This document shows positions 20,156 through 33,739 of a stretch of DNA of 64,000 nt, piece by piece (position 1 is the stretch's first letter; every line of letters begins with the position of its first letter). Location of the stretch: NCBI GenBank assembly GCA_013115125.1, contig JABANN010000026.1:57163-121162 (forward strand), read 5' to 3'. The position numbers and the translations under genes are program-made. The notes under the pieces were generated by a model that worked only from the letters and a program-made list of their open reading frames with translations, did not search any database and was not told where the DNA came from. Origin of the DNA: Perkinsus olseni. Its lineage: Eukaryota; Perkinsozoa; Perkinsida.

Positions 20156-23147
20156 TCACCACTTCCACTTGTCGATAGGCGGGAAGGCGTTCTGCTTAGA
20201 AAACACGAACTTCTTGTGTTCGTAGGAGAGGTAACCCTGAACACCACAGCGAGCGTAAAAACAGAGGACACAGACTGCCCAGGAGGGCTACACGTCCGCG
20301 GCTGGGTCTCAAAACGACAGGAGGAATTCCACTTAGTCAGCGTGCAGCTCCTATATTAGGTAGATGATTAGGCCGCCTTATTAAGAGAAATAGTGAACGT
20401 TATAGTGAGTATAAGCCTGAGCTGCCCTGCTCTTCAACTGCCCGCCGCAAAAGTAACAATATCAAAAAAGCGAGAAACTAAATTCACCCAAGGAATTTGC
20501 GAGAATTTCCTTGCGTGAAAACACCACTGTTGACGTAGTTGTCCTTACAGACTCGTCGGGAGACCACGAAGGACTATCATTCTCGACACTCACTACAAGC
20601 TAGCGCCCTCACCTTGATCGCCTGTATGTAGATCAAGCCGGCCAAAGCACATTGAACCTCATCCGCGTCGGGTCGATGCAGTTGGTGCTCCTCACTTTCT
20701 ACGCTCATTGGTGAGCTGCTGGCTACACTTTGCGAGTCAGCAACCTCTGAGGGCTTGGTGGACGCTACTTGCCATGCTAAAAGCATCATGCATGATGAAG
20801 GACGGTGAGAGAAGACTGCGAAAAGTGTAAAACGTTCAAAAAATAATAAGATTGGAATATCATATTTTTGGGCAAGGTTAAAGCGAGGCACGCGCGATTG
20901 CTACCGGAGGGGACAAATGTGGACGAGACTCGAGTGCCTCAATTATTTTATAAAGTGAGATATCACACCGTAAATTCCGTCTCCTACAGGGCGCCCCACT
21001 ATAAAGAACGAGATTCGGATACATCGCTATCTGAGATTCCAGTGAGGTTGCATAGGGGACTCAGCTGGAACGGGCGGCGTGGCAGTATAATTTCGCCCTT
21101 TACAGTCGAATAACCTCCATTATTGAGCGCAGTAGTTAAACCATCATCGTAATGGTGAGCCTACCGATCTCGAAGTAGTCCAGATCCATCTTATACGCGC
21201 AGGATGCAGGATCGACCATGGAGTAAACGCGCTTGGCAAGGTTCCGGTATAATACCAACTGACAACAAGAATTGAGGGGTACTCTAGGAGGTGGCGTTCC
21301 CTACCAGCAGCTTCTCCATCACCATATACGTCCCAGCTTTAACATAGTCATCAGTGTTGTGCTCTAGGCAAATCTGGTACCTGATGCAGTAGACACCTGG
21401 AGGTCCCGGGTTCGATCCCCACAGGAAACATTATTACTCTCTAATATTCCCAACCCGCACAGCATGTAGTATCCGCTCATACTCCTCCTCCAGGCCATAC
21501 TCATGCAGCATACTCTTGCTCGGCAAAAAACCGCGCGCCAGTAAATTACACGGTATCAAATACTGCGCTATCCTCCGTCTATTGCTCTTGTGTTCTTCAC
21601 AACAATTATTCAACGCCCAATTCAGTCGCTCAGTCGCCTCGCCGAACCTCTGCTCGGTGACAAGATACTTCCCCCAATGAAAGTACAACGTGACAGCCAC
21701 TGACTTCGGCAGAGCTTCCGGCGTGAAGTAGGCCTTGTACTGCTGCTCTATAGACGCTAGGATCGGCCCACACAGCGCCACCTGGTCGAGCCTCTGGAAC
21801 AGTCGTAGCAGTTCGCTCGACAACCAGCACGCCCCCGTCATCTTTCTCCTGCGTTCCTTTAGAAGTTTCGGGAAGAGTTCACGCGCGACTTCCACCAGCT
21901 TCATACACCACCGATTCTGGTCACTAGCATTGTCCATGCTGATGGCAAGATGGCGCGTTTGAGAGGTCACTTCGATGAAGGGTGGGACGAACCAAGCGAA
22001 GGAGTCCCCCGAGGTGAAGTACACGTCTTGGAGGTCTTCCGATGACTGAGGGGACGGAGACGGGAGGGAAGATTTGTGATATCTTCGTCCAATCCGCGCG
22101 AGACTCTTCACCACGAGCGAGGACACTAATTCAGTGACACGAGAAATATAGATTTCATGCTCACCGGCAGAGAAACCACCGATTGAGAAGATCCATTCTG
22201 ACTTTGACTAGGAGCATCATCCGACTTTTCAGATGAATTCGCCGTTCTAGTAGTTCAGATAATCATCCAGAACGAACGGTGACAATTCAAAGATTGCGGC
22301 GAGAGCTGGGTCCGATTTTTGGTCGGCAATACACGTGAACAGTTCCGGCTAGAACGGAGTCTAGAGGGTGTGAAAAGGAATGCAGGGTCTTCCCCGAAAA
22401 CAGCTACCATTCTGGTATTACCTCTTCCACACTCGACAGCAGCTCGCTGTTCACATAGAGCTCGGTGTAGGCTCTTACAGCGCTCACCAGATGCTCCAAG
22501 GCAAGTGCCTATGACACGTCCTGGGTACCGAAGAGACTCAGTCAAGCACTCACCCAGTCATGATTCCGTCGGGCCTTGAGATGCAGGGTGTAAGGCTGCA
22601 AGAACTTCCCCCACATGCCCATTTGTGCGCCTTGTCTCACTAACAGTCCGCTCACTGCACGCTGAATGCCAGAGTCAGCACGATTGAGGCAGCCGCCTGA
22701 ACGTACACAGGAGAGTTGTGCAAGTTGTGGTACTGTTGCGGGATATGTGCCAAGGTCTCTTTATGAAAGGCGAGCGAGTGTTGATCAATGAGGTGACCTG
22801 TGGTTGCACTCGATCACCATTTTCATACCCTTGTGTGCCCGTTCTACTGTATCTCCGGTATAATTCCGATCTAATTCATATACAGAGCACTCCAAGGATT
22901 CAAACTGTCGCCTATATCATAGGCAGAGATTCGTCCACAGACTCAATGCCTCACCACCGCGAGTTCCGCAAAACACAACCCGAGATCTCAGGAGCCCGTC
23001 ACTCCTATTACCGAGCCGTGATTTCGCCTGAGCCAAATGGCGTCTGATGCCTCCTCCGTCCTCCTGCTGTACTAACTGGACGAACTCCATACACCAATCA
23101 GTGAGGTCATCTTCACTAGATGATACCCCCTGCTTAGATGGGGACAT
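20156..23147 (-). CDS. PCID2: PCID2/Thp1-type PCI-domain protein (TREX-2 complex)
   Basis: PCID2/Thp1 is the PCI subunit of TREX-2, which couples transcription to mRNA export at the nuclear pore. The start exon (MSPSKQGVSS at 23147) reads DWCMEFVQLVQQEDGGGI. Central exons give WGKFLQPYTLHLK and a long exon (22126-21434) with the helical repeats LYFHWGKYLVTEQRFGEATE and RRRIAQYLIPCNLLARGFLP followed by EYERILHAVRVGNIR. The winged-helix part follows: DDYVKAGTYMVMEKLLVGN, YKMDLDYFEIGR, and DADEVQCALAGLIYIQAIK. The last exon, GYLSYEHKKFVFSKQNAFPP and a TGA at 20158-20156, matches the conserved PCID2 C-terminus. The next gene upstream (Rpt6) ends about 240 bases away on the same strand. The first two introns are not precisely placed. 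Confidence 0.8.
21396..21425 (+). repeat. Orphan tRNA T-arm-like sequence in a PCID2 intron
   Basis: CCTGGAGGTCCCGGGTTCGA continuing into TCCCCACAGG has a perfect B-box closed by a short CCTG/CAGG stem. It lies in an intron on the strand opposite to the host gene, a few dozen bases from the splice acceptor. Confidence 0.55.
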
Positions 23148-23384
23148 GGTTCAGTATAAATACTGCATGCGCTACGACCCCCGAAGCCAATCGCCGCGCC
23201 AATTACCGCCTGGGCGTAATTTCCATGCCTGAATGGGCGAGATGAGAAGATTGAGACCCCCAAATGCCCCGGCCACTAACGCCCCCGGTTGAATAGAACT
23301 GTTGATAACACAAAAAAAGTGGCGAACCATTATCATCAAGCAGTAACGAAACCTCTGCTGCCATCACAGCCACAATAGTAGAGT

Positions 23385-26025
23385 TTACTTGAACAGCTGC
23401 TTGAGACTCATATTCTTATCCGCATCCTTGTGCATGACCTGTGGCAGGACGCGGTGATAAGCTAAGATGACGATGAACTCCATCCAGGGCCCACCTTAGC
23501 AACTGCCATTTCGAAATCTTCTTGTGTGACATGCTGTCTCCTCTCTCTCAAGGCGAACATACCGGCCTCTGTGCACACAGCCTGAAATATCGTCTCCGAG
23601 TGAGCACTGTGATTGACACATCGCAACAGAAGGAGCATTCTATTGCTAACCATAAACAGCGGTTCACGGCATGATGGCAATTCCGACTACGATCTCATCA
23701 CGCATCTATTATGCAGGAAAGTGCCAAGCTCGTGAAATTGAACTGAGCATCACGGATGTGCCTCCTTCCATATATGTACGACTAAGATCGCCAGCGTAAA
23801 GAACGATCCAGGGGCAGAACCAGTTCAAGGCAAAGTCAACTCCAACATCACTGCTCATGAACCTCACCTTAGACTCGGCTCCCGAGGCTCCATTCATCTG
23901 GGCAGCGATCTTGCGGAGGTTGATGCCTCGCATTAGGTTCATTTTCCTCGAGTGAATCTTCAGAATCTCCACACGAGCGTCCTGTGGAAAACGGAAGTCT
24001 ATTTAGTAGAGGCCGGTGTCGTAAAATACCTCATTTGGGTTGGGGAACTCGATCTTCCTATCAATCCTGCCGGGTCGAAGGAGGGCGTCATCCAGAATAT
24101 CGATTCGGTTGGTACACATGATAACCTGCAGTATTAATTGTGAAGATAATCTTCAGATTGCGCAAAAAGGTTAGAGGAAATCAATTCGGCTATATTCTAA
24201 CAACAAGAGAGCGTCGAAACCTCATAGCACGACTGAGTTAGTAAGTGAAGAGTGAGGTTGGAGCCGAATGAATACGGTCTTAGCTTGCCTAGGTATTCCA
24301 CTGCGGGAATTTCAAATCTCACCTTGATATCAGTAGATGCTTCGAAGCCATCCAGCTGGTTCAGAAGTTCGAGCATTGTACGCTGGACCTGTAGAAGGAT
24401 AGTTCTGGCGATGGCCGGTTACGCAGCGGGCCGACTCCTACCTCAGAGTCGCCGCCACTCTCACCCTCCACACGCTGGCCACCAATGGAATCGATCTCAT
24501 CCATGAAGATGATGGATGGTGCATGCTCTCGAGCCATGACGAAGAGCTCGCGAACCTTAAAAAACAGGGCTGAGCCGAGAATCGAACCCGAGACCTCGCG
24601 CACCCGAAGCGCGAATCATACCACTAGACCACACAGCCGATGTTCAACAAGAATATCAGATCGCCTCACCATACAAAGAGTGGCTTTCCTCCCAGATGCC
24701 TTACCATTCGCGATCCTTCGCCAATATACTTCTGGACCAGCTCACTCCCCGAAACTCTGAACACGTAAATTCTACCGAGGCCAGCAGCTTCCAGTGGCTC
24801 CTACCTGATGAAGGTGCAGTCCGTATGATGAGCCACAGCCCGAGCCAATAAAGTCTTTCCAGTTCCCGGTGGGCCATACCTACAGAATACAGTTTGACCG
24901 AGCAAGCGCTGCAGCGGAGACCTACAGTAGGACGCCCTTAGGCTGAGCGATACCCAAACTCTCGAAGATTTCAGGATGCTTGATCGGTAGCTCGATGACC
25001 TCCTTAACCTCCTTAATCTGCAGATATACGGCAAATGCGAGCGTTCTCGGCTGCGCTGGAACATCCTCACCTGCTTGTCCAGACCGCCTACCATCTCGTA
25101 GGTACTATCAGGGACCTTCTCAACCTTCATCAGGGAAACCAGAGGATCCACCTTGGAGGGGAGCAACTTGTGCAGCGTGTATCTGATCGAAAGTAACGGT
25201 GATTCCATCAGTCGCTGACAGCGACTCGCTGTCAATGACACTGAGAGTCATTCATCTGCTCTCAGAAACCTATTCAGAAGTCCTAACTATCTGCCGAGAA
25301 CGAAATTTGGGCATACTCTGATGCACTCTAACTCTGAGAGATCAGCAAAAACATGAGGGGAAGAAGAAGGAACAGAACCATCACAAAATCGGCGAGTGGA
25401 GCAAGAGCGAGACGATACAGAAGGAAACGCATTGACTCACGTGTCGCTCCGCAAAGCAACTCTCGTCGTGGGCGTGCACTTAGTGATATCAATGCTCTTA
25501 TCGACGTCCACCACGTACTTGCCTTCACTACCGCTCTGATAAACGAGAGGCATTTTCAACCAGACCATCACTAGTCCGAGGCTCCTACCTTCACCAGAAC
25601 ACGGTTCTTCCCCATTGGCTTCACTACTTCGCCCACCGAGCTGCAAGGCTCCAGCAACAACTACAAAAAACAATCCTCCCACTCAACATCGCCGTTAATT
25701 GAATCCACCAGAAGGCCCTTCCTCTTATGATCTCACCTGAAGCTCCTCCCTCAGCTGCCGTACGCTGGTGTTCAATTCGTTCCTTTGGGCCTCAAGACGA
25801 TTCACGTTCTGACGAACCCCAGTCAAGAAAGTCCGACGAGAAATTCCGACTCACCTGTTGTTTCTCACGTATAATTGCTTCCAGTGCCTCAACTTTGCTA
25901 CCCATATAGCTCTTCACTCTCGATGATGAACCTGAGAAGACAGACGATCCAGCATGGAGAAGACAATGAGAGACTCCACCTTCTGTATCGTTCATTTTGA
26001 TATCATCCACGGTCGCCGAGGCCAT
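23385..26025 (-). CDS. RPT6: 26S proteasome regulatory ATPase Rpt6 (PSMC5)
   Basis: Rpt6 is one of six AAA ATPases in the base of the 19S particle that unfold substrates and open the 20S gate. The start is [10 protein letters not shown] at 26025. Exons give the N-terminal coiled coil ([34 protein letters not shown]), the OB part ([59 protein letters not shown]), Walker A ([19 protein letters not shown]), [18 protein letters not shown], Walker B ([13 protein letters not shown]), the second region of homology ([19 protein letters not shown]) and the C-terminal helical domain ([19 protein letters not shown]). The C-terminus MSLKQLFK ends in a hydrophobic residue and Lys, with TAA at 23387-23385. 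There are about ten introns; one contains a tRNA gene. The match to Rpt6 rather than other Rpt subunits is strong. Confidence 0.92.
24567..24638 (-). tRNA. tRNA-Pro (CGG), nested in an Rpt6 intron
   Basis: The minus strand reads GGCTGTGTGGTCTAGTGGTA for the acceptor and D-arm. A 5-bp anticodon stem (CGCGC/GCGCG) encloses TTCGGGT, with U33 and anticodon CGG. The T-arm has loop TTCGATT, and the acceptor strand is CTCAGCC. One T-T mismatch occurs at acceptor pair 6-67, and two G-U pairs in the T-stem. The overall sequence is very close to canonical eukaryotic tRNA-Pro. It has no intron. It lies between the Rpt6 exons ending GEGSRMV and starting [10 protein letters not shown], on the same strand as Rpt6. 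Confidence 0.88.
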
Positions 26026-26400
26026 AGTTGAGAAAATTAACACGGTATCTTGACACACTTGATACCAACTTTTCCACGAATCCCCAAAACGCAGCACTCA
26101 TTATACTCCCTAAGTAACAGCATGCAGGGGCAGGAAAAAACCAATTACAAAAATGTTCCACCATGGTGACAAGAATATACGAAAGAAGACGGCAGCTAGG
26201 GTCCTTAGCATAGACACTGTCTATCATAATACGAGGTGGGATCATCGCCATCCTCTGTCTGAGCTGCTTGCGAGGGCCCCGAGAGAACTCTGGTTGAACC
26301 TGACCCAGTTGGAAACGTGGGACCCAAATGAAAATTCTAGATCCTCCCACGAGCCTAGTGGGAAGGCATACACTCATCAAACAGTTCAACAATGGAAGGC

Positions 26401-27826
<1,426 letters not shown>

Positions 27827-28328
27827 GAACAACAACAATAGTGCTGGGTCGCCTCAATAATGCTAGACAACCCGGCCAAACGCTACTCCAGCACTATCGG
27901 AGCTAGGTGTAGCAACTGCTGATCGATTTCAAACAATGCCACACAGGTGACCGGCATACCGATACTGTGTGGAGGATGAGCACTGGAGGTAGCGGATAAC
28001 AGGCCTCCGTGAAACCACCGTCCACGGCAAGTCTAGCTATAAAACATCGACCGTATGAACACCTCATCCCAAAAAGCGATTCTGAACTTCATAGGCACAA
28101 TGCCGCTCCAGAATCGGTTTACTGAACTCCTCTTGTCCTCTTCCGAAGTAAGACGAAAATCGACGATAGCAGGGCCCTTCTCTCAACACAACATCACTGC
28201 GATCGCCATCAGCGTCGTCGTCGTGGTCGTAATGATAGGTGTAAACGTACATCCCCCTCGGTGGTACTACCAACACTTGAGGGAGCTAAGAAACTAGGTA
28301 TCGTATAAGAAGGCGAGCAGAGAAAGCC

Positions 28329-31300
28329 TCAGTCGTCCAAGCTGACCACGTTCTCGTCGTTATCGGCGGCCGCAGCAGGGCTGGCATCTCCATCAGGGCT
28401 CGCCGCAGGATTAGACACACCTGACCATCGACCATGACCTACAACGAATTTGCAAGTAGAAAGAATCGAGTAGAAGGGCTCACCATCAGTGGAAGGAGCG
28501 GTATCCGGCGGGGGCGGGACCTCGCTAGGGGGCTTGTCTTCTTCACTTTCACTCTCTTCACCCTCCAACTGAACAGCGACCGAACATTACTAAATCAACG
28601 GTCGCTTCCCGAAAAGGAAAACCACTGCGACTTCATGTCTTCGTTCAGAACTCCGAAACGGGAATCCACAGACTTACGTCTTCATCAGGTAGGACCTCCC
28701 ACCGGCCCTCCTCATCCAGCCTCATTCGTTTATTGAAGGACTCTTCGTCGTCCGAAGCGGCTACATACCGAGCTCATGCTTCACCGACAACCCGGCATTC
28801 TATTACCAGTGTCCGCAGTCGCTCGGGCGTTCTTCAGAGCCTCCAAGGCGAACTTGTCCAGTACCAACTTATTCGGTCGACAAGGCTTAGCACAGATCGG
28901 GCAATGCCACCTACCATACCAAAATTCCACCTATTCGCGACAGCACGAAGGCTCACCGTTTGTCCACGTTAGCGGTGAGCTTATTGATGTCTATATACGC
29001 CTTGGCGTCGAACGTTTGAAGATGCTCACAATCACAACCTGAACAGCCAAAACAAATAAGAGAGGGAACCGGGCATGAATAGAGTCACCTCTGGCAGGGA
29101 GCTCTATCTCGCATAAGGATATGGGACACTTGGTCTGTAGAATGTCGTGGACAGCGCGGGTGTCGATCTGAGAGAGGAAACTAGAAGCCCCGAAGAGCCC
29201 GATTACCCTGCAACTACCTGGAGGTCGTCATCCTGTAATTCTCGAGCCCGTTTCCGGCCGAGCCTGAGACCAGGAGACGATGCTACTGCTTGATCTCAAG
29301 ATTCCACCCATAATGACATTCCACTCGGCACCGATACCAACCAAAGAGCTCCGACATACGAGATCTCTTGACCGAATAGCAATTGGAGACACCGACACAA
29401 ACAACCGAGTCGCAATGGTGATGGTTTCCACCCAGGCGACCGCCACAGCGCGTTTCCGACTAAACATGATGCCCCTTTCACTAAGTACATTTTAGTCTAG
29501 CCCCAGAAAAATGAACTTCGTGTGAAAGACGATTCTGGGAGCGCTCTCGAAACTCGGGAGAAGCCGTCGATCGAGCACCCGAAGCGTTTCTCAACTACCG
29601 ATACGACCGACGATCGTGCTACCAACAGCCCGGCACTCGGCACACAAGCAGACCACCCAGACTGTACTACGTCACAATATCCAAATCCTGCCTTCTGCAC
29701 TTCTCCAGTGACGGTTGAACGACGCTTGCCAGCAGCTCTTCAGGTGTGACTTGTTTCGTCACCACAACACCGAAAAAGAACCTGCCATAACAACCCAGTA
29801 AAACCATCCGTTACCGATCCGAGAGCATACAGCATCGTGGCCCGCGATAACAAGCGCTATTCTACCAAGGGCTTACCTAGGGGGCTGTGCGGCAGCTGAC
29901 TGAGCGGGCTGATTCGGATCGTATCCAGTCTTATAGGTTATATGCACAACATTGTTGTTGGGGCGGAGGACATCGTCAATGTACTTGCCTGAAAATGAGA
30001 TCACCTCCATCTCAAACATGCAGGCTTAGAAGAAGGATCAAAGTAGTCCAACTCACCACGAGTTACTCATCGCAATGGCAGCCAATGACCGACACACCCA
30101 TAGAATGATGGTAGCTAATGATTCCATCTCACAAGGCGATAGAACGATAACGTTGTTGACGTGTGACATCGCTCGCCCGATATCACACAGAATCGTAACG
30201 GCAAGATACCCTCCCATTTTGCCGTTACGATTCTATGGCGCCATTGCACTTACTAGTGACTTCCCGTCGAACATGGCCGTATTTGCCGGGGGAAATCCGG
30301 AAAACATCCCGGTAATTGTTGACGCTCGCCCGCAGCTCCAACGGCCACAGTGGACCACTGGTGATGTGGCTTCTCTTGTGCGCAACAGCCACACACCGAA
30401 CAGCTACATTGTACTTCCTACCAACGGCTGATTGGCACCCGAAGGAACATCTCCCTGCAGTACTTCGCCTGCCACTCTCGTATTTGATTGCTGGTGACAT
30501 TAAGCCGCATGCTCAAAGTGGATTCCACTGCGCTGGGAGCTGTCATGTTCCTTGCCGACGCCACAAACCCGAGCAGCTAAAGCGAAACAAGTAGAATGAA
30601 AACGACCAGACCACTTCACGCCAATGAAACGAATCTCTCCACCGTCAGTAACTCCAGAGCTAGCGACACAACAGCTCCTCCTAGCTGCCCCGACCCCTTA
30701 GTACATCCAAGCCCGCTTCGAACGGATCCATATTTAACATCCGGCAGAAGGGACAGACGAAGTCCGTAGCTTCAGCATCGGCCCTCACGCATCTGACGAA
30801 ACACCGCATAGATCACACGGTTCGAGAAAGACTGACCCCACTCCCTACTTGCAATGGCTCTTGCGACAGCAGGACGAACAGGTGACAAACTCCGAGTCCC
30901 CAACACCAGCACCGCCAAAACAAATGCACTTCACCTGACAACAGACCGGCCATACAGTCGGTAATACGAACTTTCTGTTTCTCTACAGATCTCCCGAGCC
31001 CTCCCTCCTTCCTGTGTACTACCTGAGCGGTGTTCCCGACTCCGAAGGCTGCTCCTAGCCGCCCAGCCCCCGCACCAGTCGAAGCATTCATTTGCTGCTG
31101 TGCTAATGTGAGGCGACGCTGTCGACCCGGTGTGGAGCTAGAGGGTCCTCCACCTGAACGAGAATTACTCGAAACTGAATCCCTTCAAGAGCACTCCCTG
31201 TGCTCACCTGTGCCGCTGCCACCTGTACCATGAAGGCCATCCACAGCAGATCCTGATCCAGGACCCTCGAGTTGGGATCGGAGTTTCTGAGATTGATCTT

Positions 31301-31525
31301 GCTGCTGCTGATACCTAAAGGAAAATAGGTCGCCACACGACTATCAATTTCAACCTTTTCTGTATCAAACAAGCTTCAAGCAAGATACTACCTAATTTTG
31401 GCAGTAGCCATATCCTGCTTATACTGTCCACCGATGGCGAATGGTGCCACCCACTTCACCCCTCTACCATGAGGATATTCAACCTGATGATGACGACGAG
31501 CGAGGGATGAGTCCAACCATCTAAT
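28329..31525 (-). CDS. SIZ/PIAS-family SUMO E3 ligase (PHD, PINIT, SP-RING)
   Basis: SIZ/PIAS proteins promote SUMO transfer from Ubc9 to nuclear targets. From the N-terminal side on the minus strand: an exon with HHQVEYPHGRGVKWVAPFAI and QYKQDMATAKIR; a Gln/Ser/Gly-rich linker (YQQQQDQSQKL, RSGGGPSSSTPG); a PHD-like CFVRC and DFVCPFCRMLNMDPFEAG, close to the plant SIZ PHD; a PINIT domain (YIDDVLRPNNNVVHITYKTG, then RFFFGVVVTKQVTPEELLAS); and the SP-RING (KCPISLCEIELPAR, CEHLQTFDAKAYIDINKL, CPICAKPCRPNKLVLD). After FNKRMRLDEEGRWEVLPDED and an acidic, Pro-rich tail the protein ends VVSLDD, a likely SUMO-interacting motif, with TGA at 28331-28329. The N-terminal SAP domain and the first exon were not found. 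Many introns are only approximate. Confidence 0.78.
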
Positions 31526-32062
31526 GCACAACCAACAAACACTATAGAGCACTTATATTTATAAGCTTATATAATAAAGAACTACCAATGAATCTGTTCT
31601 CGGCCGTACTCTCTGTGTTGAGCCGCAGCAGCCGCAGATCATTGTATTAACATTCAAGGTACCAACGGAACTTCCTTAGGAGAGGTAGAATGCTGTGGCA
31701 CACGTCGGGCCGAAAGGCAACTAGCGATGGACCTCCTCCGAGCCCGGTATCACCTGATATCTCTCTTTTCCATTCTCAATCTTATAGTCCAATATCCGAA
31801 TCGTCGAGGACATGGCCGGCAGGAGTCAAGGCACAAGATAACTGCACAAGAGGACAGCTCCGATACTTCCTGATGCTCAGTACTACTGCATTGATCCCCA
31901 ACTACAACACAACAGTGCAAAAACTCGAGAAATGCATCCACTATTCGTGACGAATGAAGCAAGTCCAACCCGTTTCCGACAAATTCTTGATCAGGTAAAG
32001 TTGAAGTCGTTCATGTTGTAGACTTGTAGCGCCTCGCTCGGATGACGATAGACCAAAACAAC

Positions 32063-32083
32063 TAGGTTCGATCCCGGGACCTT
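32063..32083 (+). repeat. Orphan tRNA B-box
   Basis: AGGTTCGATCCCGGGACC carries an exact B-box; because CCCGGG is self-complementary, the T-arm-like sequence can be read from both strands. No other tRNA parts are present. Confidence 0.45.
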
Positions 32084-32698
32084 CCACATATCCCGGCACA
32101 GCACGTATCACTATGACTAGTCCTGTCGCGCAGTGTTCCAGAGGTTGGGCTTTCTAGAACTGATACAACAAGAAGAATCGAAAACCAATCCTTCGGAGTA
32201 GGTGGTTCGCCGCACACGTGGCAGACTATAAATTACTAAGCCGAGATATTTCCGGAAGCTTCCTGAGTTAAATAACAACAGCGAAGGCCTTAGAGCAACC
32301 CACCAAGAAGATTCGGTATGAGACCGGACAGACAGCTAGCAGGGTAGGGATCACATAGTACTACAGTTGCAGCTAATAGAGCATAATGGAACAAGAGTTC
32401 CTGCAACAAGACCAACAGTTCCCATACCATTACAACTCGTGCAGTGCTAGTGGTTTCGACCCCATGCAGAAACTACAAGTACAGTTTCACTTCGAACAGT
32501 TTCAATCCGTACAGTTTTAGGCAGTACACTTCAAGTCAGCACTGGCATTTATTCTCATATCCAACCCGATCTTCCGCCATGCCTACACCTCCGACCCGGA
32601 GGCTCCGGGAGGCGAAGAACGTGAACCCGGCACTAAAACCGTGAACTGAGAATTACATGCAACTGCACGTGAAAAATGCCGAGAAATAGAATACACAG

Positions 32699-32765
32699 AT
32701 TCGATCCGGGGACCACTCGGATGTTGGCCAGAGATTTTACCACCACACCAGATTTTCCAAGCGCG
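32699..32765 (-). pseudogene. tRNA-like pseudogene
   Basis: The minus strand has an A-box-like TGGTGTGGTGGTAAAATC and a degenerate B-box GGATCGAATC at tRNA spacing. The stems do not close. Confidence 0.5.
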
Positions 32766-33332
32766 GCGCGTTGAGCCGATGCTAGGGTAGCTAAGCTACC
32801 GTAGCCCCGTCCGTGTGGCGTCTGGCTTTCAATCGGGTCATTAGCTGCTCTTCATCTTGAGTCGCTATATGGGGAGATAAGTCTACTTGACTTGTAAGTC
32901 CCCTCGCTAAACAGTTTGAGTTGAGTTGAGTTGAGCTACCGTAGCTTCGACTATCAGGTACAGACCGTACCGCAAGCTCCAACCTAAGTACCTAAGGTCT
33001 GCTTTGCGGGCTGCAATTTTCGACGGAGCCGATGGATTACCACTCGGCGGAGCACGCCTATAAGGATGGGAGTAGAGACCGATAGTAGCAGGAGCAGACG
33101 GAGTGGGACGACTGTCTGAGGCCGAGGAAATGATATTGGCGTGACCATGGCGATTACCGGGTTCTTGGACGGTCTAGACCACGTCGACTGGCCCGTTTTC
33201 CCCGGTACTTCTGTCCAAGACTTGGCCGACTCCATTCTCGGATCTGCTGGACTCGGAGATTCAGCACTCCCTGGTGAAGCCTTCTCGTATACGATGACAC
33301 TGCCCTCTAACACTTTGTCTTACGAGGCGCCG

Positions 33333-33377
33333 GATAACCTCCGAACAGCCGAGAGAATATCCCTTTTGAGTTCACGT
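33333..33377 (+). repeat. 45-bp direct repeat, left copy
   Basis: Exact 45-bp match to 39070-39114; identity ends abruptly on both sides. In the plus frame it encodes DNLRTAERISLLSSR. The two copies bracket the retrotransposon gag-pol. Confidence 0.85.
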
Positions 33378-33739
33378 TGAAAGCTTCTAGAGTGAGATGG
33401 AGAGTCAAAGTCGCCCAGGTCAATGTTAGAGTCTACCGATACATGGCCATCGTCAATGTCCTCATAAGCCGCACTGATGGCCTCCATATTATCTCCAACC
33501 GAACTTTCACCACCATAGTCCGACTCAACATCATCAATATCGTAGCCAGAATACATCCTGGAGTAAAAACCGAGAGATAAGACTCTAATAGTCCATACAG
33601 AAAGGAAACACTGAAGTACTCACTTTGAATCACTAGAATATAGCATAGTAGGGGACAGATGCACACAAATCAGAGTCACACATGAAAGGACTGGGCGAGC
33701 GACCATACGCTATCATGCCCCCCAGCGAGGCATAAGTCA

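Larger units (their letters stand above)
31526..33332. other. Gene-poor stretch with tRNA-like remnants and a microsatellite
   Basis: No supported gene. It contains two tRNA-like remnants (about 32.06 and 32.70 kb), a short (TTGAG)n run near 32.92 kb, and two copies of AGCTACCGTAGC about 140 bases apart (about 32.80 and 32.93 kb). A plus-strand open frame at 33141-33380 (GTSVQDLADSILGSAGLG) runs into the 45-bp repeat that borders the retrotransposon. Confidence 0.45.

Noticed and set aside
19922-20359. A 145-codon plus-strand open frame
   Set aside because: It is antisense to the last PCID2 exon, whose minus-strand reading (GYLSYEHKKFVFSKQNAFPP) is conserved.
22138-22250. Separate small gene between two minus-strand exons
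   Set aside because: The segment fits best as an intron of PCID2; both flanking exons continue the same protein.
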